Part shown: piece after piece, positions 1 to 8,902 of the stretch
Numbering within the stretch: the first letter of the stretch is position 1
Layout: each line of letters starts with the position of its first letter
NCBI RefSeq assembly: GCF_900183575.1
Contig: NZ_FXUZ01000003.1
Location: 243,805 to 307,804 of the forward strand
Reading direction: 5' to 3'
Length of the DNA: 64,000 bases
DNA from: Staphylococcus cornubiensis
GTDB lineage: Bacteria; Bacillota; Bacilli; Staphylococcales; Staphylococcaceae
Program-made: the position numbers and the translations under genes
The notes under the pieces: model-generated
The model's database searches: none
What the model was told of the DNA's origin: nothing
The model's input: the letters and a program-made list of their open reading frames with translations, nothing else

Positions 1-12
1 TTTCAATAGCGA

Positions 13-675
13 CTAGCACACTTTCTCATTCAAAGCGTTAAGATCAATCACACGGTCAGCTTGTTTGGCTTGCTCAATATTATGCGTGACAAGTACGATG
101 GTTTTATTATCGTGATCACGCAACTGTCGTATGAATTCGAACGCGATGTCTGCGAGTTTTGGATCAAGCGCACCAGTCGGCTCATCAGCTAAAATGATGT
201 CCCCAGGTTTTAAAATCGTTCTCGCTACCGCTACACGTTGTTGCTCTCCACCCGATAAAGTATTAATTTTGTCATTCAATAATGCATCAATTTCAAGTTT
301 CTGTAACACTTGCTGAATTTTGTTGATTTTCTCTTTCTGGCTGATTTTGACATACTCGAGCGCCAGTAATAAGTTATCTTTTACAGTCATATCAGAAATA
401 AGCGCATAGGATTGAAATAAATAATTAATCGTATGTCTTCTCAATTTTGTCGCTGCAGCTGAGTTAATGTTGGGAATTGCCTGATTGTAAATTTTGACTT
501 CACCCGTTTCTATCGTTTCTAAAAGTCCTATCATATTGAGCAATGTTGATTTCCCACAACCTGATTTCCCAACAATGGCTACAAATTCTCCTTGATGAAT
601 ATCAAGTGAAAAATCACGGATAATCGTTCTACTTCCAAATTTTTTCGTTATATGATTGATTTCAATTGCTTTCAT
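13..675 (-). CDS. ABC transporter ATP-binding protein, lactococcin-972-type exporter
   Basis: This is the ATPase half of an MacB/LolD-like ABC transporter (220 aa). It has Walker A GKSGCGKST near residue 40, the signature LSGGEQQR near 145 and the Walker B/D-loop DEPTGALD. The ATG at 675 was chosen over the one at 681 because it is about 8 bases from the GGAG motif; the upstream membrane-protein gene stops at 678, so the two are tightly coupled. Pairing with a large seven- to eight-span protein matches the 'putative bacteriocin export, lactococcin 972 group' arrangement. The family and partnership are established knowledge; the substrate is unknown because no bacteriocin gene is seen nearby. 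The gene is complete, with its stop at position 13. Confidence 0.85.
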   Translation of the reverse strand: MKAIEINHITKKFGSRTIIRDFSLDIHQGEFVAIVGKSGCGKSTLLNMIGLLETIETGEVKIYNQAIPNINSAAATKLRRHTINYLFQSYALISDMTVKDNLLLALEYVKISQKEKINKIQQVLQKLEIDALLNDKINTLSGGEQQRVAVARTILKPGDIILADEPTGALDPKLADIAFEFIRQLRDHDNKTIVLVTHNIEQAKQADRVIDLNALNEKVC

Positions 676-677
676 TA

Positions 678-2870
678 TCATTTCTCCTTAATTGTAAGAA
701 GTAATTGTTTAATATCATTGCGCGACATATACAAGTAAAAAATGAGTAACTGAATCACGCCGTAAATTGTAATAGAAATAACCCCTGATTTTGATGGCCA
801 GAATAAAACGACAAGCATATCAACCGCCCAAATACTTAAAATCAAAATCATCGGAACTCTATACATTTTAAAGAAATTGAATCCTAAAAACTTTGAAATA
901 TAAAGGCGTTCATAATGTGTCAGTCGATACACATAAGCCAATGAGATGAGTAAAAGAATGGATAGCACCAGCGCACCAACAATAAAACTACCAAACCAGA
1001 CGATTGTTTCTGCTAAGTCTTTTTGAAGTCCATCAATAAAGATTTGAATAGGGACAAATTTTGGTTCATTGTCTGCTAAATGATAGGGTTCCAAGTAGCT
1101 TTTTGCAGTATATTTTTCTGCTGTTTGTCGATCCTTAAATTTAATATAGCTGTTCAAATCATTACTTCTCATGCTTTCTGATTGTAAGTAGTTCATATTT
1201 TCTGGCGTAATGATATAAATAATCGGATCTTTTACCATCACTTCATCGTTTGGCGTATTGTTCCAACTAAATATTTTTTGCTCAAAATGGTACGTCACAA
1301 ATTTAAAACGATTTTCCTGATTATATGCAGTCGGAATATCATTTTCATTTCGTTCAGTTGACTCACTTTCTTTAATCCATTGTTCAAACTTTTCTTTCTG
1401 TTGTTTCGTGTAAGTATCAGGTATTAAAAACATCTTTGTACCGCGCTCAGCAGTATCGATATATTGCTGTTCTATATTGAGTTGAATCTGCTTTAAATAA
1501 TTGGGTGAAAAAGTCATATACCAAAATGGCTTTTCTGGTACATTTTCATAAATCGCTTGCTGTCGATAATATTCAAGCAAGTCTTTATCAAAATATTCAG
1601 AATGTGCAATGAATACGTTAGCATCTTTGACAATAGATTGATACCAATGATAAATATCGCGATCTAAAGCATTAGATTTTCCAGTTATCGTTGAAAGATC
1701 TTCCCCTGTTTGTATATCTTTTAATGTGTAGTATTGAGAAACACCTTCCCATTGTTTGGCAATCCGAAAATTTTGTACAACCTCTTTCATAGGTTCATCC
1801 AATCGGACACTACCGAACACGAGCAAAACACTTAGAAGTACATAACCTAATGCGCCCATCCCATAGAGTGTACGATGCGGCACTTTCCCTTTAATTGCAT
1901 CTACCGGCTTCATTGAAAATACCGTAAACACCGCTATACCAGTCATGAAGAGTATGAGTGTTAAATTGATTACGCCACCTAAAAAGAAGTAAGACAAAAC
2001 TTTTAATGTAATCGAATGCCAACCACTCACATACCATAAAATAACTGCAAAAACAGGAATAATCAGGATTGAAAACACAACAAATTGACGCAACACTTTA
2101 TTCGCAACTGTCCATTTTGACCACCCTAAAAGCGTTAAATGCCCTAAATTTTTAAGGTTTGCTACTGTAACAGCAATAAACAATATGAGCACTGCTAACA
2201 TAGTCATGATCAATAAACATGACAATACAACCGTGACTGTATTATCCATTTTAGCAACGCCGCCATTGACCGTTGTCAAAGCCGTTTCAGATTGATGTGT
2301 CACTACAGACAACGCTTTAATCAACTGATTGAATTGCTGTTCTGAACCATAAACTGTATATGTGCCATTGATACTTTTTGTCGTATTGATGTAATTCTGC
2401 AAATTGACAATAGAATGCTTTTTAGCAAAGTAAGGCGTATTGAATTTTTTAATATTATTGATAGAACCATTAAAATCTCCAATCGTTGCTTTTTCATTTT
2501 TACTATTCAATAATTTTTTGATATCTGGTTGAGACATGATTTGATAATCATACAGTTGAATTTCTGGAAATTGTTCCGCTTTACCTGTTACACCAATCAA
2601 TTCATGCTGTGTCTCTTCATCAACTGTCGATGTCAGAATCAAAAGTTCAGGAAATTGTTTTAATACATCCATGACATTTTCTTTTTGTTCGATGGTGATA
2701 CGGTTTAAATAAAACTGATGCTGATCCGCCGAATTCTGTATCTCGTCCCATTTTTCATCATACACTTCACCTAATCGAAACGTTGTCATCATCAAAATAA
2801 TGATGGCTTGAATAGCGACTAATGCAAAGATGAAATACCGTATCTTTCCTACTAATTGTATATTTTTCAT
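678..2870 (-). CDS. Bacteriocin-associated integral membrane protein (putative immunity/export permease)
   Basis: A 730-aa membrane protein with one N-terminal span, a central block of four spans (about residues 210-370), a long extracytoplasmic region and three C-terminal spans. This fits the 'bacteriocin-associated integral membrane protein' family found with lactococcin-972-like bacteriocins, and is FtsX/MacB-like in layout. It is followed by its ATPase with almost no gap, so the two are one unit. Upstream (2916-2921) there is a TATAAT-like -10 on the minus strand, near inverted GTATTAC-type elements that could bind a regulator. No small secreted precursor gene lies in the 600 bases upstream. 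Role as immunity, export or peptide sensing is inference. Confidence 0.75.
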   Translation of the reverse strand: MKNIQLVGKIRYFIFALVAIQAIIILMMTTFRLGEVYDEKWDEIQNSADQHQFYLNRITIEQKENVMDVLKQFPELLILTSTVDEETQHELIGVTGKAEQFPEIQLYDYQIMSQPDIKKLLNSKNEKATIGDFNGSINNIKKFNTPYFAKKHSIVNLQNYINTTKSINGTYTVYGSEQQFNQLIKALSVVTHQSETALTTVNGGVAKMDNTVTVVLSCLLIMTMLAVLILFIAVTVANLKNLGHLTLLGWSKWTVANKVLRQFVVFSILIIPVFAVILWYVSGWHSITLKVLSYFFLGGVINLTLILFMTGIAVFTVFSMKPVDAIKGKVPHRTLYGMGALGYVLLSVLLVFGSVRLDEPMKEVVQNFRIAKQWEGVSQYYTLKDIQTGEDLSTITGKSNALDRDIYHWYQSIVKDANVFIAHSEYFDKDLLEYYRQQAIYENVPEKPFWYMTFSPNYLKQIQLNIEQQYIDTAERGTKMFLIPDTYTKQQKEKFEQWIKESESTERNENDIPTAYNQENRFKFVTYHFEQKIFSWNNTPNDEVMVKDPIIYIITPENMNYLQSESMRSNDLNSYIKFKDRQTAEKYTAKSYLEPYHLADNEPKFVPIQIFIDGLQKDLAETIVWFGSFIVGALVLSILLLISLAYVYRLTHYERLYISKFLGFNFFKMYRVPMILILSIWAVDMLVVLFWPSKSGVISITIYGVIQLLIFYLYMSRNDIKQLLLTIKEK

Positions 2871-3013
2871 TTATCTCCCCCTCTTTGTCCGTCATCATAT
2901 GAAGCGTTTTCACTTATTATAATACTCACAAGTAATACGAATGTAAAATTATTTAGTTTTATTTTATATGTAGTATTACAAAATTCTTTTAGTGACATGC
3001 AGAACAATAAAAA

Positions 3014-3059
3014 AGTGCAGGACAACGAAACCTTTAAAACAAGATTTCTGTCCTACACT
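3014..3059 (-). terminator. Hairpin with flanking T-run, probable minus-strand terminator
   Basis: Arms AGTGCAGGACA and TGTCCTACACT (one mismatch) enclose a long loop. Read on the minus strand the hairpin is followed by TTTTTT, so it would stop transcription entering the exporter genes from upstream. Confidence 0.5.
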
Positions 3060-3240
3060 TGAAACATTCATTTAGGTTGAGGATTGAGACACGATTGAGT
3101 TTCCCAGCCCCTCTCTATAATAAGTAAAAATCAAAATATGAAAATGTAAAATCAATTATGGTTAATGGAAATCAATTTTTTTTGATTTTTCATCTTATAA
3201 ATTTTCCCAATTGATACGCAGCACTTAAATTCAAATTGCT

Positions 3241-3396
3241 GAAATGGACGAGACTCCTGAGGGATCAGACGCAGCTGAAAATCCAATTCGGCTTCATTCC
3301 AATGCACACTTTAATCAAGCCGAATTTAGTTGAAGCAAGTCCCCTAGGAACGCGAGTCCATGATGGCAATTGCGAAAATTAAAAAGGCTATCAATG
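3241..3396 (+). repeat. Dispersed stem-loop repeat, copy A
   Basis: Conserved blocks ACTCCTGAGGGATCA, GAAAATCCA, TTAGTTGAAG, CCCTAGGAACGCGA and GGCAATTGC surround a perfect 10-bp inner stem (AATTCGGCTT at 3285-3294 with AAGCCGAATT at 3317-3326). Related copies lie at 6340-6430, 50768-50900 and 51131-51234. It has no coding potential. Confidence 0.75.
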
Positions 3397-3480
3397 AAAA
3401 CAATTTGATGAAAATATATCAAGGGAAGACAATCAAAATTTTTGTCCCGCCTTTTAAACATTCATTTATTGATTTTCGTT

Positions 3481-4347
3481 TTATTCTTCTTTCCCCAATA
3501 CACGGTAAATGGCTTTTGCGACACCACTGTTTTCATTCGAATCTGTGACAAATGTCGCAATGTCTTTCAATTCTGGCAACGCATTTTCCATCGCGACAGC
3601 CACGCCAACACGTTCTAACATGGACTTGTCATTTAAGTTATCACCCACAGCCATGGTATCCGCCATATCGATACCGAGTTGGTCGGCAATGGCTTGTAAG
3701 GCTAGACCTTTTTGTGCATCGATATGTGTAATTTCAATGTTACCGAGTGAAGATGAGGAAACAGCTAAATTACTACTTTCTGATAGTTGCTTTTTCACAC
3801 GTTCAATTTTATCTAAATCTTTATCGTATGCTAAAACTTTCATAATCAGTTCGCCTGGTACAGATTCGATATCATCATAATTATCAACGACTTTTAATGT
3901 ACCAAGGTCGATACGATGTTGGATATGTTGTCTAATTTTCTCTGCATCGCCTTTTTGACCTGAATGTTTCGCAATGTCTAAATATATGGCTAAGTCTTTC
4001 TCTGGGTCTTCTGTGTAAATACCAAAGTTCGTATAGACTTGATAGTACATATTTTCATTGTTGAGTGTTTGGCGAATGCGTTGATACAATCCATGGTTCA
4101 AGCTTGACGTATGGACGATATCGAAGCTTTCATCTCGCACTTCAGCACCATTCAAACAAATATACGGTACCTTTAAACCTGTAGCCATAATCGGATCATT
4201 CGCCTCATAAAATGCTCGTCCTGTCGCAATGACCACCGTCACACCTTGAGACTGGGCATATTGAATCGCCTCGACATTTTCTTGTGATACTTCATGAGCT
4301 GCATTCAACAACGTCCCATCCATATCTGTTGCTATCAGTTTAACCAT
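3481..4347 (-). CDS. HAD-superfamily hydrolase, Cof/YidA type
   Basis: A 288-aa phosphatase of the Cof-like IIB subfamily of HAD hydrolases, probably cytoplasmic and acting on sugar phosphates or nucleotides. Motif I is DMDGTL near residue 7, with the nucleophile Asp and acid/base Asp; the last motif is GDNLND near 235; a large C2 cap lies between them. The open frame extends upstream to 4581, but the ATG at 4347 has a good GAGAGGG ribosome-binding site and begins just before the catalytic motif, so the longer version is rejected. The exact substrate cannot be told from sequence. Confidence 0.85.
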   Translation of the reverse strand: MVKLIATDMDGTLLNAAHEVSQENVEAIQYAQSQGVTVVIATGRAFYEANDPIMATGLKVPYICLNGAEVRDESFDIVHTSSLNHGLYQRIRQTLNNENMYYQVYTNFGIYTEDPEKDLAIYLDIAKHSGQKGDAEKIRQHIQHRIDLGTLKVVDNYDDIESVPGELIMKVLAYDKDLDKIERVKKQLSESSNLAVSSSSLGNIEITHIDAQKGLALQAIADQLGIDMADTMAVGDNLNDKSMLERVGVAVAMENALPELKDIATFVTDSNENSGVAKAIYRVLGKEE

Positions 4348-4498
4348 CTCAATCCCTCTCTCATTACTTTTCTTTAATCCATTGCCTCGTTTAAAATATA
4401 ATCTCATTTTAACAAAGTTATAATAGGAAGTACCGTAAAATGAATTCATGGCATGCGCTTTATCATCCACACATCTAGAGAAACTGTAAAACAATGAC

Positions 4499-4978
<480 letters not shown>

Positions 4979-5040
4979 TTAGCCTCACTTATGTTAAAAT
5001 TTTTAGTACTGGTTAAAATAAATAATATGGAGCGAAAAAT

Positions 5041-5664
5041 ATGAAAAAACCATTTATCGCAATTGAAGGTCCGATAGGCGTTGGCAAATCTTCATTAGCA
5101 CATCAGTTGAGTCAATCTTATCACTTTTATGAAGCGAAAGAAATTGTCGGTGAAAACCCTTATTTATCAGATTTCTATACTGATATCTCAAAGTGGAGTT
5201 TTCAAACTGAGATGTTCTTTTTATGCCATCGTTACAAAGACTATCAAGACCTTGCAGAACATACTGATGGCATTGTCAGTGACTATCATATATATAAAAA
5301 CAAAATATTTGCACGCAATACATTGAACGATGCAGAATACGATAAATTTTCAAGAATTTATGACATTTTAACTGAAGATCTCATCTCACCGGATTTCACG
5401 GTCATTTTAGATGCAGAATTAAGCGTGCTCAAACAACGTATCGCTAAACGTGATCGCAGTTTTGAAGCCCATATTCAAGACAGTTATTTATTGAAACTCA
5501 AAGAAGACTATGCAAATTACTACAATTCTTTAAAAAATGAAGGACATGCGGTGTTGTGGATTGATACGACAAACCTAGATTTTGTCCAAAATGAAGCAGA
5601 TTATGCGTATGTATTTAATCAAATTAATGAACTAATCGGAGGCCATGAACATGAATCAATATGA
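5041..5664 (+). CDS. dgk: Deoxynucleoside kinase, deoxyguanosine kinase type
   Basis: Salvage enzyme that phosphorylates a purine deoxynucleoside (207 aa). The P-loop is GPIGVGKSS at residues 10-18. The lid and substrate-binding regions follow the dNK family, including the segment SDYHIYKNKIFA. Length equals that of B. subtilis Dgk, and the gene is followed directly by a Dck-like paralogue as in Bacillus. The ribosome-binding site is GGAG about 8 bases before the ATG. The purine preference is inferred from similarity and gene order; deoxyadenosine activity is also possible. Confidence 0.88.
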   Translation: MKKPFIAIEGPIGVGKSSLAHQLSQSYHFYEAKEIVGENPYLSDFYTDISKWSFQTEMFFLCHRYKDYQDLAEHTDGIVSDYHIYKNKIFARNTLNDAEYDKFSRIYDILTEDLISPDFTVILDAELSVLKQRIAKRDRSFEAHIQDSYLLKLKEDYANYYNSLKNEGHAVLWIDTTNLDFVQNEADYAYVFNQINELIGGHEHESI

Positions 5665-6316
5665 TATACCGTCGAACGCTATTATTACCATTGCCGGGAC
5701 AGTCGGTGTAGGAAAATCATCTTTAACACGTGCAATCGCTGAAAAGCTCAATTTCAGAACATCCTACGAAAACGTCGAGCATAATCCTTATTTGGATAAA
5801 TTTTATCATGATTTCACACGTTGGAGCTTTCACCTACAAATCTACTTTTTAGCTGAACGTTTCAAAGAACAAAAGCGTATGTTTGAATATGGCGGTGGAT
5901 TTGTCCAAGACCGTTCGATTTATGAAGATGTCGATATTTTTGCGAAAATGCATGAAGAACAAGGCACGATGTCTCCTGAAGATTTTAAAACATACTCTAA
6001 CTTGTTTGACGCGATGGTGTTGACACCTTATTTTCCTAAACCTGACGTACTCATTTACCTCGAATCCGATTATGATACCGTGATTGAACGTATTCAAACA
6101 CGTGGCCGTCAAATGGAGATTGAAACAGATCCTGAATATTGGAAAATGTTATTCCAACGTTATGATGATTGGATTAATCAGTTCAATGCATGTCCAGTTG
6201 TCCGCGTGAATATTAAAGAATATGACTTGTTTGATGATCCTGATTCAATTGATATCGTGTTGAAGAAAATTGAACATGTTATCAATACTTACAGACAAGT
6301 TGATACACGTTCATAA
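5651..6316 (+). CDS. dck: Deoxynucleoside kinase, deoxyadenosine/deoxycytidine kinase type
   Basis: Second member of the tandem deoxynucleoside kinase pair (221 aa), overlapping the end of the first gene by 14 bases, so the two are translationally coupled. The P-loop is AGTVGVGKSS, and QDRSIYEDVDIF carries the Asp-Arg-Ser substrate-binding motif of the family. The ATG at 5651 is preferred over 5645 because it is 8 bases from CGGAGG, whereas 5645 is only 2 bases away. The pair provides salvage of deoxynucleosides for dNTP synthesis. Base specificity is inferred from similarity to B. subtilis Dck. Confidence 0.88.
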   Translation: MNQYDIPSNAIITIAGTVGVGKSSLTRAIAEKLNFRTSYENVEHNPYLDKFYHDFTRWSFHLQIYFLAERFKEQKRMFEYGGGFVQDRSIYEDVDIFAKMHEEQGTMSPEDFKTYSNLFDAMVLTPYFPKPDVLIYLESDYDTVIERIQTRGRQMEIETDPEYWKMLFQRYDDWINQFNACPVVRVNIKEYDLFDDPDSIDIVLKKIEHVINTYRQVDTRS

Positions 6317-6339
6317 AGCTTTGGATGAACAGGTCTTTA

Positions 6340-6430
6340 TGGATTGCATGCTGAAGCTCCTGTTCCTAGGTGGCGCTCTTCAACTCAATCCGTTTTAATT
6401 AAACTGTACATGAGGTGGAAGCCGAATGGG
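6340..6430 (-). repeat. Dispersed stem-loop repeat, copy C (decayed)
   Basis: On the minus strand it shares ATTCGGCTTC, GAGTTGAAG and CCTAGGAAC with copy A in the same order. The inner stem no longer pairs well and the 5' part is missing. It fills much of the 311-base gap between dck and the HAD gene; the rest of that gap holds only a terminator. Confidence 0.6.
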
Positions 6431-6532
6431 ATTTATCAATTTAAACATTTTTAGCATCAAATAGGTTAGAAAGATGAAATAACTTTTGAATTATCATCTT
6501 ACTTTTTCATCAATGACTTAAATCGCAAAATG

Positions 6533-6560
6533 AACAGGCTGGAAAATTTTCCGGCCTGTT
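6533..6560. terminator. Bidirectional terminator between dck and HAD gene
   Basis: AACAGGCTGGAAA pairs with TTTCCGGCCTGTT (one G-T pair), with a short T-rich tail on the plus strand. It sits where the convergent dck and HAD transcripts meet. Confidence 0.7.
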
Positions 6561-6627
6561 TTCTTTATGCGTATGTTTTGAATGTGCATGTCACTACTTA
6601 CAAAATGAAAGTACGGCTTGTCCTCTG

Positions 6628-7326
6628 TCATTTCGCTTTAGGTAACACGTCTTCTAAAAGCCCGACATGGTCAATGACGACATCTGCCGCTTCGAACTTC
6701 GCCTCTTGTCCTAACCCTGTACGCACGCCTACATTCAGGGCACTTCGCATATTTTTGCCAGTCAACATATCGTTATCCGTATCGCCCACCATGATGACAT
6801 TTTCGCCGCGCACACCAAGCTCCCATAATGGCTGAAGTAAACAAATATCTGGCTTTTCATATTGTCCATCATTCGTTGAGATGACCATATCAAATGCATC
6901 TGTTAATTGTGTTTTTTCAAGAAATTGTGTCACGCCTGTATGATTATCACTGGTTACGATACCTAACGCATAGCCTTGTGACTTTAAACGTTGAATCAAT
7001 GACGCCACACCTTCATACAATTCAATTTCAGGGACGCGTTGACTGATTAAAGTTTGACTCCGTTGCGCGACCCAATCCGCCACATCTTCATCCGTAAACT
7101 GTTGAAAGACTGCAATCAAATCTTTCAGTGTCCCTCCATTCATCACACTGTCTTTTTTAAATTGACCGTCTTCAATACCTATCGTACGATACACGGTTTG
7201 TCGATCTTCAAGTTGAAAATGGTCACATACATCATCTACAAGTTGAATTCCGATTTTCGTCCAACTTTCATCAAAATGAATCAATGTCCCATCTTTATCA
7301 AATAATATCCATTGGGTTGAAATCAT
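6628..7326 (-). CDS. HAD-superfamily phosphatase, phosphoglycolate phosphatase-like
   Basis: A 232-aa HAD hydrolase of subfamily IA: motif I is LFDKDGTLI near residue 8, motif II is VTSDN near 110, and the final motif is GDTDNDM near 175, with a small helical cap between the first two. The start at 7326 follows GGAGG by 7 bases; an upstream ATG at 7344 lies before that site and is rejected. The same gene sits near ilvE in S. aureus. The substrate is not predictable; phosphoglycolate or pyrophosphate are the usual family assignments. Confidence 0.8.
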   Translation of the reverse strand: MISTQWILFDKDGTLIHFDESWTKIGIQLVDDVCDHFQLEDRQTVYRTIGIEDGQFKKDSVMNGGTLKDLIAVFQQFTDEDVADWVAQRSQTLISQRVPEIELYEGVASLIQRLKSQGYALGIVTSDNHTGVTQFLEKTQLTDAFDMVISTNDGQYEKPDICLLQPLWELGVRGENVIMVGDTDNDMLTGKNMRSALNVGVRTGLGQEAKFEAADVVIDHVGLLEDVLPKAK

Positions 7327-7510
7327 CCATTTGCCTCCATTCATCTCATTGATGTCTTTATATCAAACAAAAAGTAGCTAAAATAACTCAATTCGCTTTT
7401 AATGAGGTACTTTCTTGAACCATTGTATCACGCGTTGCTATTTCTTATATTACAAAACTTAACTTTCATTGCAAATAGCAGATTAATATTTATTTATTTT
7501 TTCATAAACA

Positions 7511-7543
7511 GTTAATAATCATTTAATTTTATTATTCTATAAA
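7511..7543 (+). promoter_or_regulatory. SaeR-like box and -10 of the hlb promoter
   Basis: GTTAA-TAATCA-TTTAA (7511-7526) matches the SaeR consensus GTTAA-N6-GTTAA at all but one base with the right spacing. A TATAAA -10 follows at 7538-7543, the arrangement seen at Sae-controlled virulence promoters. Control of hlb by SaeRS is known in S. aureus; here it is inferred. Confidence 0.5.
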
Positions 7544-7575
7544 TGATGTAAAATATAACAGAAGGAGTGATGAGT

Positions 7576-8568
7576 ATGAAAAAACTAAAACAAAAAAAAC
7601 GCTTAACATCACTATTATTAGCCACTACGATGCTTTTAGGTATGGTCAATACTGGCGTTAGCCATGCTGCTTCAGACCAAAATCAACCGGAACTAAAATT
7701 AGCGACGCACAACGTTTACATGCTTTCAGGTTTTCTCTATCCTAATTGGGGGCAAAACAAACGTGCAGATTTAATTTCAAAATCCAAATATATACAAGAT
7801 AATGATGTCGTGATTTTCAATGAAGCATTCTATCCCTCTTCAGCCAATCAATTATTCAATAACTTAAAATCATCCTATCCGCACCAAACGCCAGTACTCG
7901 GTCGTTCATATTCAGGATGGGATCGTACGGAAGGCCATTATTCAAGTACGACTTTTGAAAATGGCGGTGTTGCAATCGTAAGTAAGTATCCAATTAAAGA
8001 AAAAATTCAACACGTTTTCCGACACGGCTGTGGTTTTGACAACGACAGTAACAAAGGGTTTGTCTACACAAAAATTGAAAAAGATGGGAAATTTGTTCAT
8101 GTCATCGGTACGCATACACAATCTGAAGACTCTCGCTGTGGCAGAGGTCAAGACCGAGCGATTAGAGCTGAACAAATGGGCGAAATTCGCGACTTTGTGA
8201 AAAATAAAAACATCCCTAAAGATGAAGTTGTTTACATTGGTGGCGACATGAATGTCAATAAATATGGTGGCAATGGTGAATTCCAAGACATGTTGAAAAA
8301 CTTAAATGTCAATGACGTCCTTTATGCAGGCCATTCAAGCACATGGGATCCTAAATCTAACTCAATTGCCAAATACAATTATCCTAATAGTGCACCTGAA
8401 TATTTAGACTATATTTTTGTAGATAAAGACCATCGTCAACCAGGCCAACTCATTAATGAGGTCGTAGGTGAAAAATCACCAACTTGGGATGTTTACAAAT
8501 TCCCATACCTCTATGTATATAACGATTACTCTGATCACTATCCAGTCAAAGCATATAGTAAATCATAG
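7576..8568 (+). CDS. hlb: Sphingomyelinase C, beta-haemolysin
   Basis: Secreted neutral sphingomyelinase (330 aa, same length as S. aureus beta-toxin) that hydrolyses sphingomyelin to ceramide and phosphocholine. It has a signal peptide: basic KKLKQKKR, a hydrophobic core, and probable cleavage after SHAA near residue 30. The exonuclease/endonuclease/phosphatase fold follows, with the metal-binding Glu in NEAF, IGTHTQ, GGDMNVN and the catalytic His in YSDHYPV near the C-terminus. A Cys pair (HGCG and SRCG) is kept. The ATG at 7576 is 8 bases from GGAG and gives the usual length. The gene is intact, with no prophage insertion. In S. aureus hlb lies at a different chromosomal locus. Confidence 0.96.
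   Translation: MKKLKQKKRLTSLLLATTMLLGMVNTGVSHAASDQNQPELKLATHNVYMLSGFLYPNWGQNKRADLISKSKYIQDNDVVIFNEAFYPSSANQLFNNLKSSYPHQTPVLGRSYSGWDRTEGHYSSTTFENGGVAIVSKYPIKEKIQHVFRHGCGFDNDSNKGFVYTKIEKDGKFVHVIGTHTQSEDSRCGRGQDRAIRAEQMGEIRDFVKNKNIPKDEVVYIGGDMNVNKYGGNGEFQDMLKNLNVNDVLYAGHSSTWDPKSNSIAKYNYPNSAPEYLDYIFVDKDHRQPGQLINEVVGEKSPTWDVYKFPYLYVYNDYSDHYPVKAYSKS
7736..7749 (+). other. Site equivalent to the phiSa3 attB core within hlb, diverged
   Basis: In S. aureus the phiSa3 (hlb-converting) phages integrate at a 14-base core, TGTATCCAAACTGG, in hlb. The equivalent bases here, encoding L-Y-P-N-W, read TCTATCCTAATTGG, a 10/14 match. The protein sequence is kept but the core is not. Confidence 0.6.
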
Positions 8569-8670
8569 CAGTCATTCTCATAGACAATAGTCATATTTTT
8601 GAATCACCCGCTATTAAAACCTATGCTTTCCCTACAAAGAAACAAAAAATTATAACATATCGACTTGAAG

Positions 8671-8710
8671 CCGAGACTTTCGTTATCCATTACGAAACGT
8701 CTCGGTTTTT
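8671..8710 (+). terminator. Intrinsic terminator of hlb
   Basis: CCGAGACTTTCGT pairs with ACGAAACGTCTCGG (one bulged base) and is followed by TTTTT. Confidence 0.85.
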
Positions 8711-8850
8711 ATGTTAAATTAATTTCGAAAATATCCTTCGCTCCTCGTCCAACACTGTTTAAAACGTCACACCATCAAATAGCACTGTTAAACAAATTAG
8801 AGCGCACTTTCACCGTCCAGCTATTATCCATTCTAAGCGCACGTAAAAAA

Positions 8851-8890
8851 CTAGAAACCCTTTAAATCAGGATTTCTAGCTTTTGATGTT
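8851..8890. repeat. Left 40-bp direct repeat flanking HicAB
   Basis: Identical over 40 bases to 9636-9675. The right copy is the ilvE transcription terminator, so this copy looks like a duplicate of it left on the far side of the HicAB module. It begins CTAGAAACCC and ends TTTTGATGTT; its own hairpin (CTAGAAA/TTTCTAG) is intact and sits 12 bases beyond the ancestral hicB stop. Confidence 0.85.
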
Positions 8891-8902
8891 TATTAATTCC
8901 AC

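Larger units (their letters stand above)
2871..3480. other. Intergenic region, 610 bp
   Basis: No credible gene. It holds a probable minus-strand promoter for the membrane protein (near 2916-2945), a hairpin (3014-3059) and one copy of a dispersed stem-loop repeat (3241-3396). I looked on both strands for a lactococcin-972-like precursor with a signal peptide and found none. Confidence 0.7.
8569..8902. other. Intergenic region after hlb
   Basis: Holds the hlb terminator (8671-8710) and the left direct repeat of the HicAB module (8851-8890). I see no gene in the remainder. Confidence 0.6.

Noticed and set aside
2871..3480. Possible lactococcin-972-like precursor gene upstream of the exporter
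   Set aside because: No frame on either strand has a start with ribosome-binding site, signal peptide and matching length; the small plus-strand frames lie in repeats.
3360..3548. Plus-strand ORF of 62 codons
   Set aside because: It begins inside repeat copy A and runs into the antisense of the HAD gene; no ribosome-binding site.
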